Assembly: GCF_022410535.1 (NCBI RefSeq)
Contig: NZ_JAKNBL010000005.1
Span: forward strand, 83,664 to 147,663
DNA: 64,000 nt
Direction: 5' to 3'
From: Pelotomaculum terephthalicicum JT
GTDB lineage: Bacteria; Bacillota; Desulfotomaculia; Desulfotomaculales; Pelotomaculaceae
Below, one piece after another: positions 42,480 to 52,466 of the stretch. The notes below the pieces were generated by a model. That model made no database searches. It had not been told where the DNA came from and saw only the letters and a list, made by a program, of their open reading frames with translations. Each line of letters begins with the position of its first letter. The stretch's first letter is position 1. The position numbers and the translations under genes are program-made.

Positions 42480-44039
42480 TTATTTAATTGTACTGGCATT
42501 TTGCATTAACGATTTACCGGTCATTTCCCGCGGCTTGGGAATATTCAGCAGTTCAAGCATGGTTGGGGCAATGTCCTCCAGGCTTCCGTCACGCAGGAAA
42601 ACACCTGTTGCATCGCGGCGGATCATCAAAAATGGCACCGGATTAGTGGTGTGGGCGGTAAAGACCTCGCCGTTTTCATCGATCATTTCATCAGCGTTGC
42701 CGTGGTCCGCGGTGATCAGAACAGTGCCGTTCTTTTCCAGCACGGCCGGGATCACTCTGCCCAGGCAACGGTCCACAGTCTCCACCGCGCTGACAGCCGC
42801 GTCCATAACACCGGTATGCCCGACCATGTCGGCGTTCGCATAGTTCATGATGATTACATCGAACTTGCCCGTGTTCAGTTGTTCTAAAAATGTATCGGTA
42901 ACTTCAACCGCGCTCATTTCCGGCTTCAGGTCGTAAGTCGCCACTTTGGGAGAGGGAATCAGAATTCTTTCTTCACCCGGGTTGGGCGCTTCAACACCAC
43001 CGTTAAAGAAAAACGTCACATGCGCGTATTTTTCCGTCTCGGCAAGCCTTAACTGAACGATTCCATTGTCGCTGAACACCTGGCCTAAGGTGTTACCCAA
43101 CCGCTGCGGCTCAAAAGCCACAGGCGCTTTAATGGTCTTGTCATACAGCGTCATGCAGGTGAAATGCACCTTCGGATACCCGTCACGACGGGCAAACCCG
43201 TCAAAATCCTCATCTATAAAAGCACGGGTCAACTCGCGCGCCCGGTCCGGGCGAAAGTTGTAAAATATGATGGCGTCACCGTCAGATACTCCAGCCACCA
43301 GTTTGCCACCCTCCCGCGCGATTACCGTCGGCCGGATGAATTCATCTGTTTCTCCCCTGCCGTACCCGAGGTCTACCGCGTCGAACGGACTATTCGCCTG
43401 AATTCCGTCCCCGCAAACCATGGCGTTATAGGCCTGCTCCACACGCTCCCAGCGGCGGTCCCTGTCCATGGCGTAATAACGGCCCATTACCGTCGCCACC
43501 GCTCCGAAGCCCAATTCAACAAACTTGGCTTCGAGAAGGGTAAAGTATTCTTTGGCGTTGGCGGGCGGCACATCCCGCCCGTCAAGGAAAGCGTGAACAA
43601 ACACCTGGTTAAGATTTTCCCGCGCCGCCAGCTCCAACAAGGCAAACAAATGATTAATGTGACTGTGCACACCGCCATCAGACAGCAACCCCATCAGGTG
43701 GAGTGCGGAACCATTCTTTTTGACATGTTTGACGGATTCCAGCAATATCTTGTTCTCAAAAAAACTTTTGTCCCTGACAGCCCGGTTTATCCGGGTAAAT
43801 TCCTGGTAGACCACCCGGCCGGCGCCGATGTTCAAGTGACCCACTTCCGAGTTGCCCATTTGACCTTCGGGGAGGCCTACTTCCTCACCGGAGCAAACGA
43901 GGGCGCAGTGAGGGTAGCTGGCCAGGCAGCTATCCACATTTGGCGTGTTTGCGCGGGCGATAGCGTTGCCTTCAACCCTGGAACTAAGACCCCAGCCGTC
44001 CATTATTACCAGGACCAGGGGTTTTTTATTTGTCTTCAA
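42480..44039 (-). CDS. gpmI: Cofactor-independent phosphoglycerate mutase
   Basis: 519 aa, TTG start with GGAGG upstream. Metal site 'VIMDGWGLS' (Asp14) and catalytic Ser64 in 'GQMGNSEVGHLNIGAGR'; further ligands 'HAFLDGRDVPP', 'NYANADMVGHTG' and 'LITADHGNAD'. Mn-dependent 3-PG/2-PG interconversion. Lies 12 bp upstream of eno. Confidence 0.98.
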   Translation of the reverse strand: MKTNKKPLVLVIMDGWGLSSRVEGNAIARANTPNVDSCLASYPHCALVCSGEEVGLPEGQMGNSEVGHLNIGAGRVVYQEFTRINRAVRDKSFFENKILLESVKHVKKNGSALHLMGLLSDGGVHSHINHLFALLELAARENLNQVFVHAFLDGRDVPPANAKEYFTLLEAKFVELGFGAVATVMGRYYAMDRDRRWERVEQAYNAMVCGDGIQANSPFDAVDLGYGRGETDEFIRPTVIAREGGKLVAGVSDGDAIIFYNFRPDRARELTRAFIDEDFDGFARRDGYPKVHFTCMTLYDKTIKAPVAFEPQRLGNTLGQVFSDNGIVQLRLAETEKYAHVTFFFNGGVEAPNPGEERILIPSPKVATYDLKPEMSAVEVTDTFLEQLNTGKFDVIIMNYANADMVGHTGVMDAAVSAVETVDRCLGRVIPAVLEKNGTVLITADHGNADEMIDENGEVFTAHTTNPVPFLMIRRDATGVFLRDGSLEDIAPTMLELLNIPKPREMTGKSLMQNASTIK

Positions 44040-44096
44040 ATCAGGAACCTCCGGTTTCGGTCGTCAGTCGTCGGAAGTCGGATGTCAGAATAGAAT

Positions 44097-44867
44097 CTAA
44101 ACTCCGGCGGCTGCTTTTACTATACCTGAAAAACTGTCCACATCCAGGCTGGCGCCGCCCACCAGGGCGCCGTCGATATCCGGCTGCGCCATCAGGCCCG
44201 CGGCGTTTTGCGGTTTTACGCTGCCGCCGTACTGGATACGCACCTTTGCCGCCACATCCGCGCCGTATAGGTCACTTACCAGCTTGCGGATAAACCCGAT
44301 CACTTGCTGAGCGTCCGCGTCTGAAGCGGTTTTTCCCGTACCAATGGCCCAAACCGGCTCGTAGGCGATTACCAGCCCGGCCGCTTGGTCGGCCACCAGG
44401 CCGGCCAGCCCCGCCTCTGTTTGAGTTTTTATTATTTTCTCTGTAATACCCGACTCCCGCTCCTCGATCCGTTCACCCACGCACATTATCGGGGTCAGGC
44501 CGTGCGCCAAAACGGCTTTAATCTTGCGATTAACATAATCATCAACTTCTCCGAAATACTGCCTGCGCTCGGAGTGGCCGATGATTACATATGAACAGCC
44601 GGCCTCTTTTAACATCAAGGGTGATATTTCACCGGTAAAAGCGCCTTCGTCCACCCAGTACACATTCTGCGCGCCCACACCGATGCCGGTGCCGCGCAGC
44701 GCCTCAGACACTTGAAACAAGGCAGTAAAAGGCGGACACACGACGACCTCAACGTCCTTGATTTCGTCTACTGCCCGCTTTAATTCATTGACAAACGCCA
44801 AAGCTTGGGAAACCGTCTTATACATCTTCCAATTTCCGGCAATTATGGGCTTGCGCTTTATTATCAT
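44097..44867 (-). CDS. tpiA: Triosephosphate isomerase
   Basis: 256 aa from the ATG at 44,867 (MIIKRKPIIAGNWKMYK), nine bases after a G7 ribosome site; the ATG at 44,873 is too close to it. Catalytic Lys in 'AGNWKMYK', His in 'VIIGHSERR', Glu in 'IAYEPVWAIGTGKTA' and phosphate loop 'IQYGGSVKPQNA'. Lies 35 bp from pgk. Confidence 0.97.
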   Translation of the reverse strand: MIIKRKPIIAGNWKMYKTVSQALAFVNELKRAVDEIKDVEVVVCPPFTALFQVSEALRGTGIGVGAQNVYWVDEGAFTGEISPLMLKEAGCSYVIIGHSERRQYFGEVDDYVNRKIKAVLAHGLTPIMCVGERIEERESGITEKIIKTQTEAGLAGLVADQAAGLVIAYEPVWAIGTGKTASDADAQQVIGFIRKLVSDLYGADVAAKVRIQYGGSVKPQNAAGLMAQPDIDGALVGGASLDVDSFSGIVKAAAGV

Positions 44868-44902
44868 TTTCATCAGCCCCCCCAATCATCAACTGGAATT
44901 CA

Positions 44903-46072
44903 CTATTTATCAAGTAGAGCCACTACCCCGGGCAGCTGCTTGCCTTCAAGAAACTCCAGGGACGCGCCGCCGCCGGTGGAAATGTGGGTCATCTTTTCGG
45001 CAACTCCGGCTTTTTTCACCGCCGCTACCGAATCGCCGCCCCCAATTACGGTTGTCGCCTCTATCGTGGCCAGCGCGCCGGCCACGGCTTCCGTACCTTT
45101 GGCAAACGGCTCCATTTCAAAGACACCCATGGGACCGTTCCACATAATGGTTTTAGCTGATTTTAAGGCTTCAACAAAAAGTTTTACCGACTCCGGCCCG
45201 ATATCCAGCGCCATCCAGTCGTCGGGGATCTGGCTTACCGGTACGGTTTTATGCTCTGCGTCCGGCGACGCTTCCGGCGCGATTACAACGTCAACAGGCA
45301 ACAGGAAGTCTATCCCCTTGCTCTTAGCCTCTTCGATCAAGTCTTTCGCCAGTTCGACCTTGTCTGCCTCAACAAGTGACTTGCCTGTATCGCAGCCGGT
45401 AGCGCTCAAAAAGGTGTTGGCCATACCGCCGCCGATGACCAGGCTGTCGACCTTGTTAAATAAATTTGCGATAACCGGTATTTTATCGGACACTTTTGCC
45501 CCGCCCATGATGGCCATAAAAGGCCTTTCCGGCGCCGACAGGAGCTTGCCGAGCATTGCCAGTTCGCCCTCCATCAGGAAGCCGGCCACGGCAGGCAGGA
45601 ATTTAGCCACTCCTTCAGTGGAAGCGTGGGCGCGGTGGGCTGTCCCGAACGCATCGTTAACATAAATATCAGCCAACTCGGACAGCTTCCGGGCAAATTC
45701 TTCATTGTTTTTCTCTTCTTCGGGATGGAACCGGACATTTTCGAGGAGAACCACATCCCCGACCTGCATACCGCTAATAGCGGCCTGCGGCAATTCACCG
45801 ATACAATCGTCAACTTTTCGGACTGAAAACCCGAGCAATTCCGAGAGCCGCTTGGCTACAGGGTCCATCCTGTACTTGTCGTCTATTTTTCCTTTGGGGC
45901 GCCCGAGATGTGAAGCCAGAATGACTTTAGCCTTTTTTTCAAGAAGATAATTTATAGTGGGAAGGGCCGCCTTGATCCGGGTATCGTCGGACACCTGGCC
46001 GTTTTTATCCACCGGAACATTAAAATCCACCCGGACCAGCACCCGTTTGCCGGCCACATCCAGGTCGCGCAC
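44903..46072 (-). CDS. pgk: Phosphoglycerate kinase
   Basis: 389 aa from a GTG at 46,072. '[11 protein letters not shown]', 'ASHLGRPKG', '[13 protein letters not shown]', 'KVSDKIPVI' and nucleotide motif '[13 protein letters not shown]' are diagnostic. Start is odd: the GTG has no ribosome site, while AAGGAGG (46,104-46,098) lies 10 nt before an ATA at 46,087 that begins ATA GCC AAA AAA ACT GTG, i.e. the expected [14 protein letters not shown] with ATG changed to ATA. Removing one A from the A7 run would instead allow an ATG start at 46,094 (MKNSQKTVRDLD). Confidence 0.97.
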   Translation of the reverse strand: MRDLDVAGKRVLVRVDFNVPVDKNGQVSDDTRIKAALPTINYLLEKKAKVILASHLGRPKGKIDDKYRMDPVAKRLSELLGFSVRKVDDCIGELPQAAISGMQVGDVVLLENVRFHPEEEKNNEEFARKLSELADIYVNDAFGTAHRAHASTEGVAKFLPAVAGFLMEGELAMLGKLLSAPERPFMAIMGGAKVSDKIPVIANLFNKVDSLVIGGGMANTFLSATGCDTGKSLVEADKVELAKDLIEEAKSKGIDFLLPVDVVIAPEASPDAEHKTVPVSQIPDDWMALDIGPESVKLFVEALKSAKTIMWNGPMGVFEMEPFAKGTEAVAGALATIEATTVIGGGDSVAAVKKAGVAEKMTHISTGGGASLEFLEGKQLPGVVALLDK

Positions 46073-46153
46073 AGTTTTTTTGGCTATTTTTCATACACCT
46101 CCTTATAAATAGTCGCGGGTTGCCGGCGGGCAACACCGCGACCACATTTACAC

Positions 46154-47209
46154 CTATAAGCCCTTAGAAGCGACATAAGAAGTCAGATCCAGCAACCGTT
46201 GGGAATATCCCCACTCATTGTCGTACCAGGCAATTACTTTAGCCATATTCCCTTCCATGACCATGGTTGAAAGCGCGTCAATAATAGTCGAGTGCGGGTT
46301 GCCGTTGAAGTCTATTGATACCAGCGGCAGTTCGCAGTACTCCATAATCCCTTTGAGAGCTCCTTCCGAAGCCTCTTTAAAAGCCGCGTTGATTTCTTCC
46401 GCACTGGTCTTCTTGGATAATTCCACCACCAGATCCACCACAGACACATTCGGAGTCGGCACCCGCATGGCGAAACCGTTTAGTTTGCCCTTCAATTCCG
46501 GGAGTACCAGTCCCACCGCTTTAGCGGCACCGGTGCTGGTAGGTATAATGGAAAGGTTGGCCGCTCTGGCACGCCGCGTGTCCCGGTGGGGCATATCCAA
46601 GATTTGCTGATCATTGGTATAAGCGTGCACGGTAGTCATAACCCCTTTGACAATGCCAAACTTGTCGTTAAGGACTTTGGCCACCGGCGCCAGGCAGTTG
46701 GTTGTGCAGGAAGCATTGGAAACCACGTGATGCTGCGCCGGGTCATACGTACCCTCATTAACGCCCATAACTACCGTTAAGCACTCTCCGCCCTTGGCCG
46801 GGGCGCTCAAGAGGACTTTTTTAGCCCCTGCCTGCAGGTGTTTCGCCGCATTCGCCGGGTTGTTAAATTTGCCGGTGGACTCAAGTACTATGTCAACGCC
46901 TAATTCCTTCCATGGCAGGAGTGTGGGATCACCTTCCGCAAATAATTTGATTTCCTTTCCGTTAATAACAAAGTTTCCATCTTTAACTTGAATATCCGCG
47001 TCATAAACGCCATGTACCGAATCATATTTAATCATGTGCGCGACTGATTCCGCATAAGTCTCTGAAACTGAAAGCCGGCTGGTTTTGTGGTTAACCGCTA
47101 CGACATCAAGATCCGGGCGCTTCAGAGCGCCTCTTAACAGATCGCGACCAATCCGTCCTTGACCATTAATCCCTATTTTCACCCCATTAGTGTTACCCAC
47201 TCCCTTCAT
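46154..47209 (-). CDS. gap: Glyceraldehyde-3-phosphate dehydrogenase, GapB-like
   Basis: 351 aa. 'KIGINGQGRIGRDLLR' nucleotide loop and active site 'SNASCTTNCLAP' (Cys168 counted from 47,209). Where NAD-specific enzymes read VAVND, this one has 'VAVNHKTSRLS', and the C-terminal part 'LPLVSIDFNGNPHSTIIDALSTMVM' resembles B. subtilis GapB, so NADP use and a gluconeogenic direction are possible (inference). Start uncertain: the ATG at 47,209 lacks a ribosome site; GTG at 47,182 gives the conventional MKIGINGQGRIG. First gene of the glycolytic run. Confidence 0.96.
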   Translation of the reverse strand: MKGVGNTNGVKIGINGQGRIGRDLLRGALKRPDLDVVAVNHKTSRLSVSETYAESVAHMIKYDSVHGVYDADIQVKDGNFVINGKEIKLFAEGDPTLLPWKELGVDIVLESTGKFNNPANAAKHLQAGAKKVLLSAPAKGGECLTVVMGVNEGTYDPAQHHVVSNASCTTNCLAPVAKVLNDKFGIVKGVMTTVHAYTNDQQILDMPHRDTRRARAANLSIIPTSTGAAKAVGLVLPELKGKLNGFAMRVPTPNVSVVDLVVELSKKTSAEEINAAFKEASEGALKGIMEYCELPLVSIDFNGNPHSTIIDALSTMVMEGNMAKVIAWYDNEWGYSQRLLDLTSYVASKGL

Positions 47210-47305
47210 TAGTGTACCATATTGAGCCTATTTTATTTAATTATTACATACTTTATTCTTCACTTGCTCTTCAAATTCCTTCTCGACAATATAATTTTCC
47301 ATAAT

Positions 47306-47336
47306 AAAAATCAGGGTATGACTTTAGCCATACCCC
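47306..47336 (-). terminator. Terminator of rpoN
   Basis: Minus strand GGGTATG-gctaaagt-CATACCC, then TGATTTTT, about 165 nt past rpoN. Separates it from gap. Confidence 0.75.
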
Positions 47337-47502
47337 GGAAATTATTCAAGTATTCAGAATTCAGCAGTTAGCATGAGCGAATGGTTTATTTATCTTGAAA
47401 TCACTCTAATACTGCTTCCGAAAATAAACCTTTATCATTTTCATCCATACTAATGGCGAAAAAGCGAAGCTTCATGGGTGTCTGAATTCTGCCTCCTGCA
47501 AT

Positions 47503-48915
47503 TTAATACCTTTTTCTTTTCTGAACAGCCGGTATACCCAGTTCATCCCGGTACTTGGCCACAGTGCGCCGGGAAATACGTATCCCTCTCAGACTAAAAA
47601 TATCGGCTATCTTCTGGTCGTTTAGAGGATACCTGTTATCTTCCCCGGCGATAATCTCTTGAAGTAATTTCTTAATGCTTCCCGCCGAAATTTTAGTCCC
47701 GGCATCGTTGTTCAGCCCGGTCGCAAAGAAACACTTCATCTCGAAAACACCGCGGGGAGTCTGAATATATTTATTCGAAGTGGCCCTGCTTACCGTTGAC
47801 TCGTGGATACCAACAATTTCAGCGACCTTTTTCAGGTTCAGGGGCTTAAGGTATTTAATACCGCTATCCAGAAAATCCCTCTGCAACTCAACCAGACAAC
47901 TGGCAACCTTGTACAAAGTCAAACGCCGCTGCTCAATGCTCCGGATCAGCCAAACAGCAGCATTGAGCTTATTTTCCACAAAACGGCGAGTATCAGAATC
48001 AATATTGTTTTCTTTATTCAATACAGATCGATACGCCGAGTTAATAGTTACTCGCGGAACGGTGACATCGTTCACCAGGATTATATACTCTTCTCCCACC
48101 TTTTCCAAAACAACATCAGGTATAATATAACACGCGTCGTTCATACCGGTGAAATTACGGCCTGGTTTCGGGTCAAGCGTTTTAATCAGATCGGAGGACT
48201 GCTGCACTTCCCGTATCGACACACCCAGGTTGTGAGCTATTTTGACAAGCCTCCCCTTAGCCAAGTCGGTTAAATGTTGGTTGATTAATCTACTGGTAAC
48301 ATCGTCTTTAATACCTAAACGCTCAATCTGAATCAACAAGCATTCCTGCAAGTTCCGGGCGCCTACTCCCACCGGCTCAAAACTCTGTACTAAATGCAAA
48401 ACTTTAACTACTCTGTTTAAATCAACATTTAACCGCTCCCGCACTTCTGCGAGAGAGACTCTCAGATAACCATTGTCGTCTATGTTGCCGATCAAATATT
48501 CCCCGATTAACTTATCCGTCCCGTAGCACGAGGTTAGATTCAACTGCGACAGGAGATAATCAGACAAAGTGGGGGTCTGAGACAGGAATTTTTCGTAACC
48601 GTATCCCATCTGTTTCTGCTGTCTTTCTTTTTGGATAATCCCGCCGTCCCTGCCGTCATGGTATTGATCTTCGAAATAATCTTCCCAGTTAAATCCATTA
48701 TCCTGCTTTTCCGCTTCCGGCTCGCCGGTTTTATCCACGTCATCAAACACACCGTCTTCCCGCAACTCCAACAAGGGGTTTTCTTCGAGCTGCTGTTCAA
48801 TATACGCAGAGAGTTCCAGGGAAGAAAGCTGCAGCACAGTAATAGCCTGGCACAGCTTGGGTGTCATGACTAACTTTTGGGTCTGTTCCAAGTTAAGATT
48901 ATAACCCATCTGCAT
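47503..48915 (-). CDS. rpoN: RNA polymerase sigma-54 factor
   Basis: 470 aa. Region I 'LEQTQKLVMTPKLCQAITVLQLSSLELSAYI' (activator contact), acidic region II, core-binding domain 'LIQIERLGI', HTH 'VGIHESTVSRATSNKYIQTPRGVFEMKCFF' and RpoN box-like 'SRRTVAKYRDELGIP' near the C-terminus. Needs enhancer-binding ATPases. Its place next to gap is known in some Clostridia. Confidence 0.97.
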   Translation of the reverse strand: MQMGYNLNLEQTQKLVMTPKLCQAITVLQLSSLELSAYIEQQLEENPLLELREDGVFDDVDKTGEPEAEKQDNGFNWEDYFEDQYHDGRDGGIIQKERQQKQMGYGYEKFLSQTPTLSDYLLSQLNLTSCYGTDKLIGEYLIGNIDDNGYLRVSLAEVRERLNVDLNRVVKVLHLVQSFEPVGVGARNLQECLLIQIERLGIKDDVTSRLINQHLTDLAKGRLVKIAHNLGVSIREVQQSSDLIKTLDPKPGRNFTGMNDACYIIPDVVLEKVGEEYIILVNDVTVPRVTINSAYRSVLNKENNIDSDTRRFVENKLNAAVWLIRSIEQRRLTLYKVASCLVELQRDFLDSGIKYLKPLNLKKVAEIVGIHESTVSRATSNKYIQTPRGVFEMKCFFATGLNNDAGTKISAGSIKKLLQEIIAGEDNRYPLNDQKIADIFSLRGIRISRRTVAKYRDELGIPAVQKRKRY

Positions 48916-49060
48916 AAAAAGTCCACACCCCCGGAGAACTTATTTCAAAGTAATAATTCACTAAAGAAAAGGCTTATTCCTGCCAAACACTCATACATTT
49001 CATAATATTCAGCAGGTAATTGTTAGATACGCACCAGCAAAATACCATAAATTTTTTATT

Positions 49061-50005
49061 TTAGAACTTCTTTCCCCTGATCTTTTCAGCTATTTCTTCA
49101 ATTTTCCGCAAACGGTGGTTAATACCGGACTTGCTTAAGCGGGGCTGTGCAAAATCTCCTAATTCTTTAAGACTCGCGTCAGGGTATTTAACCCGCAACT
49201 CAGCCACTTCACGCAGAGAAACGGGAATATGCTCAAAACCCATAGTATCTCTCACCAATTTGATATTTTCCAACTGCCGGACCGATGCGTTAACAGTTTT
49301 GTTCAAGTTGGCGGTTTCGCAATTAACCAGGCGGTTGACCTGATTGCGCATGTCCTTGTATATCCTGGCGTTTTCAAAGTTGAGCAACGCCGAGTGGGCG
49401 CCGATGATATTTAAAAAACGGACTATCTGTTCACTGCCCTTCAAGTAAACAACATGCCAGTTTTTTCTCTCACTTACTTTGGCCGGCAGTCTCAATTTTT
49501 GCATCAGCCTGCCGATATAGCCGGCATGTTTTTCGTTATCGGTAATTAATTCGAGGTGGTAAGTGCCTTCAGGGCTGTTCACCGAACCGCCGCCGAGAAA
49601 AACTCCCCGCAAGTAGGCGCGGCGGCAGCACTCCTTCTTTAACAAGTCTTCCCGCACGTTGTTGATCAACCGGCCGTCCTGGTCAATCATGCCCAACCTG
49701 TTCAAAAGCGTATCTACTTCCGGCTGGGGAGGAATACGCACCAAATAAACATTGTTTTTGCGGAGGCGGGTTTTTCTCTGCACCAGCACCTCAGTGCGCA
49801 TGTCAAACAGACTCTTGATCATGGAGAGTATCTTTCTGGCGACTGCGGCGTTTTCCGTGGCAATATGCAGTGACACAAGCCGCTCTCCATTAATCTGAAT
49901 ACTGCCGTCCATCCTGACCAGGGCAGCCAATTCAGCCAGACGGCAGCATGACTGCCGGCTGGTGACGCGGGCCAGCTCATTTTTTGTTGCCGCCGAAAAA
50001 GACAA
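49061..50005 (-). CDS. whiA: WhiA sporulation/cell-division regulator
   Basis: 314 aa, TTG start with GAAGG upstream. N-terminal LAGLIDADG-like domain ('[11 protein letters not shown]', '[14 protein letters not shown]') without nuclease residues, and C-terminal HTH ('[37 protein letters not shown]'). Conserved DNA-binding protein of Gram-positives affecting division and chromosome segregation. Order rapZ-yvcK-whiA is typical. Confidence 0.97.
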   Translation of the reverse strand: MSFSAATKNELARVTSRQSCCRLAELAALVRMDGSIQINGERLVSLHIATENAAVARKILSMIKSLFDMRTEVLVQRKTRLRKNNVYLVRIPPQPEVDTLLNRLGMIDQDGRLINNVREDLLKKECCRRAYLRGVFLGGGSVNSPEGTYHLELITDNEKHAGYIGRLMQKLRLPAKVSERKNWHVVYLKGSEQIVRFLNIIGAHSALLNFENARIYKDMRNQVNRLVNCETANLNKTVNASVRQLENIKLVRDTMGFEHIPVSLREVAELRVKYPDASLKELGDFAQPRLSKSGINHRLRKIEEIAEKIRGKKF

Positions 50006-50128
50006 ACCACTAACCTTCTTTCTTCCTTATATATTATAACATAATAACAAAAAGAGAATAACACATATAACAAAAAGAGACGGGGTTCCCGCCTCCTGAA
50101 TAATTTTATCCAGGTTATTTTCCAAAAC

Positions 50129-51481
50129 TTAACGTGATTTAACGCCGGAAAACTCCTGATTATAAACCGCCTTCCGGCGCTCATGAAGATAGTGAACCCG
50201 ATCCTGGGACCCGTTCGGTGACATAATCAGGCGCAGAATCCCCTGGGCCAGTTGATCCGGATGGTGGCGCACGACTTGGGTCTCGTGAATCAGGTTTTCA
50301 CCTACAGCAGTTACCCCCAGCTCTTCTATTTTCTCCAGGTCCGCTAAAACAGGGCTGGCGCCGTCCTGCCGGTAGCGGACGCGCAGTCTGGCCGGAATCT
50401 GACCGGTGTTAAGCAAAACGTAATCAAGAAATTTTCCGGCATGGGCGATAATCGCGCGGAGGTGTTCCGAACCGGTGTAGTCATCCGTCTCGCCCGGCTG
50501 GGTCATCACATTGCAGACATATATTTTAATAGCCGAAGACCTGGCCAGAGCCTCGGGAATCCCTTTCACCAGCAAGTTCGGAATAACGCTGGTGTAAAGA
50601 CTGCCCGGCCCCAGCACAACAGCGTCGGCCGCCTGGATGGCGGCCAGCGCCTCGGCTAACGGCAGACAGCGCTGCGGCTTGATAAATACTCGTTTTATTT
50701 TACCCTGGCTCCGGGTAATGCTGGACTCTCCCTGCACCACTGTCCCATCTGCCAATTCAGCACACAAGGTGATGTTCGACAAAGTTGCCGGCAGCACTCG
50801 CCCCCGCACGGCCAGAACCTTGCTCAGCCCGCGCACGGCCTGGTCAAAGCTGCCGGACACACCGGTCAGCGCGGCTAAAAGCAGATTGCCCATGCAATGG
50901 CCCGCTAGTTCACCAGTTGTAAAACGGTACTGCAGCAACTCTTCCATCAGTGGTTCTTTATCAGCAAGAGCTACCAGACAGTTACGAATGTCACCGGGCG
51001 GCAAAATACCCAAATCGCCCCGCAGGCGGCCGGAACTTCCTCCGTCGTCGGCTACAGTAACTATGGCTGTAAGGTTGCTGGTATATTTCTTCAACCCTCT
51101 CAGCAGCACGGACAACCCGGTGCCTCCGCCTATCACCACGATTTTGGGCCCGCGCCTGAGGCTGCGCTTCTCGTAAATAAACTCAGCCAACCTGCCCTCC
51201 TGCCCGGGCAAAAGCACAGAGGCTACCGATTGCAACGCTTTCAACAGGCCGACGCTCATTACAGCTATACCCATAGCAACAACAAAGACCCCTGCGATGA
51301 CACTGTTACTCTGAACAATATAGCTCTTTTCCAGCTGATGAACGAAATCGGCTATGTCACTGGAAACCATGCCGCCGGTAAACAAGTCAATACCCACCCC
51401 GGCAAACACAAGTCCCCCCAGAGCCATGAACAACCAGCGTTTTACCCGCATGCCCGGATAGAACCACTTGATTATGATCAT
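50129..51481 (-). CDS. yvcK: YvcK/GlmR gluconeogenesis and cell-wall factor
   Basis: 450 aa. Two N-terminal membrane helices ('LFMALGGLVFAGVGIDLF', 'VIAGVFVVAMGIAVMSVGLL'), then the CofD-like domain with 'KIVVIGGGTGLSVLLRGLKKY', 'VTVADDGGSSGRLR' and 'VLGPGSLYTSVIPNLLV'. Binds UDP-sugars and is needed for growth on gluconeogenic carbon. The membrane extension is absent from B. subtilis YvcK and recurs in Peptococcaceae-type Clostridia. Confidence 0.95.
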   Translation of the reverse strand: MIIIKWFYPGMRVKRWLFMALGGLVFAGVGIDLFTGGMVSSDIADFVHQLEKSYIVQSNSVIAGVFVVAMGIAVMSVGLLKALQSVASVLLPGQEGRLAEFIYEKRSLRRGPKIVVIGGGTGLSVLLRGLKKYTSNLTAIVTVADDGGSSGRLRGDLGILPPGDIRNCLVALADKEPLMEELLQYRFTTGELAGHCMGNLLLAALTGVSGSFDQAVRGLSKVLAVRGRVLPATLSNITLCAELADGTVVQGESSITRSQGKIKRVFIKPQRCLPLAEALAAIQAADAVVLGPGSLYTSVIPNLLVKGIPEALARSSAIKIYVCNVMTQPGETDDYTGSEHLRAIIAHAGKFLDYVLLNTGQIPARLRVRYRQDGASPVLADLEKIEELGVTAVGENLIHETQVVRHHPDQLAQGILRLIMSPNGSQDRVHYLHERRKAVYNQEFSGVKSR

Positions 51482-51501
51482 CTTCTTCTGAATCTCCTAA
51501 A

Positions 51502-52338
51502 TTAATTTGAACGGTTGATATCCCGGTGACGTACGGTCACCCGGAAATTCTTTTCAGATAATATTTCCCCCAAACGGTTAGCCAGGGTTACGGAACGATG
51601 CATACCTCCGGTACACCCGACAGCAATCATCAGAGTGGTTTTACCTTCCTTGGAATACTGGGGGATAAGAAACTGGACCAAATCTGAGAATTTTTCCATA
51701 AATTCACTCGTCAACGGAAAACTGAAAACATATTCACGAACAACCGCGTCGTTGCCGGTAAAAGGCCTTAAGTTACTCTGGTAGTACGGATTCGGCAGAA
51801 AACGGACATCAAAAACCAGGTCCGAATCAAGAGGTATGCCGTATTTAAACCCAAACGAAATAACCGTGATATGCAACCCGGAGGCACAGGCGTTGTCGGC
51901 AAAGATACCGTTAATCACCTCTTTTAACTGCTGCACCGCCATATTTGAGGTGTCGATTATTTTGTTCGCCCTGCCCCGTAAATCTTCCAAACGGCTTCTT
52001 TCCTCCTGTATCCCTTCCAGCACCTCTCCGTACGTGCTTAAGGGGTGACGCCGCCTGGACTCCTTGAAACGCCGCACCAGTGTTTCATTTGAAGCCTCGA
52101 GAAAAAGTATTTCGCACCTGATGTCCTTGGCGTCAAGGTCAGACAATACTTCAAAGAAGGTGTCAAAGAACTCCCCGCCCCTGATGTCTACAACTAATGC
52201 TATTTTATTAATTTTATTGGCCGCTTGTGCACAGAGTTCAGCGAATTTCGGGATCAGCGCCGGAGGCAGGTTGTCCACGCAGAAAAAACCCAGATCTTCC
52301 AGGCTGTGTAAAGCCTGGGTTTTGCCGGCTCCAGACAA
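51502..52338 (-). CDS. rapZ: RapZ (YvcJ) nucleotide-binding protein
   Basis: 278 aa from the TTG at 52,338, but that start cuts the Walker A site. Upstream codons in frame read ACG CAA AGG CTC GTT ATT GTT ACC GGT, giving (M)TQRLVIVTG before [17 protein letters not shown], the normal RapZ N-terminus. An AAGGGGG lies exactly 8 nt before the ACG at 52,365, so ACG may be the start; otherwise deletion of one G from 'atgggttacg' would put ATG 52,372 in frame. C-terminal '[14 protein letters not shown]' is also diagnostic. Controls glucosamine metabolism in other species. Confidence 0.95.
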   Translation of the reverse strand: MSGAGKTQALHSLEDLGFFCVDNLPPALIPKFAELCAQAANKINKIALVVDIRGGEFFDTFFEVLSDLDAKDIRCEILFLEASNETLVRRFKESRRRHPLSTYGEVLEGIQEERSRLEDLRGRANKIIDTSNMAVQQLKEVINGIFADNACASGLHITVISFGFKYGIPLDSDLVFDVRFLPNPYYQSNLRPFTGNDAVVREYVFSFPLTSEFMEKFSDLVQFLIPQYSKEGKTTLMIAVGCTGGMHRSVTLANRLGEILSEKNFRVTVRHRDINRSN

Positions 52339-52466
52339 ACCGGTAACAATAACGAGCCTTTGCGTAACCCATACCCCCTTTAAAACAGTATTCTATTCCT
52401 AAAATACTCTTATTATAACGGCGGCCAAATTAAACTGCAAGAAAATGCCGGAAAAAGTTTGTCGCT

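Noticed and set aside
43164..44093. 309-aa plus-strand frame opposite gpmI
   Set aside because: Lies wholly antisense to a certain gpmI gene, has no recognisable motif, and is explained by codon bias.
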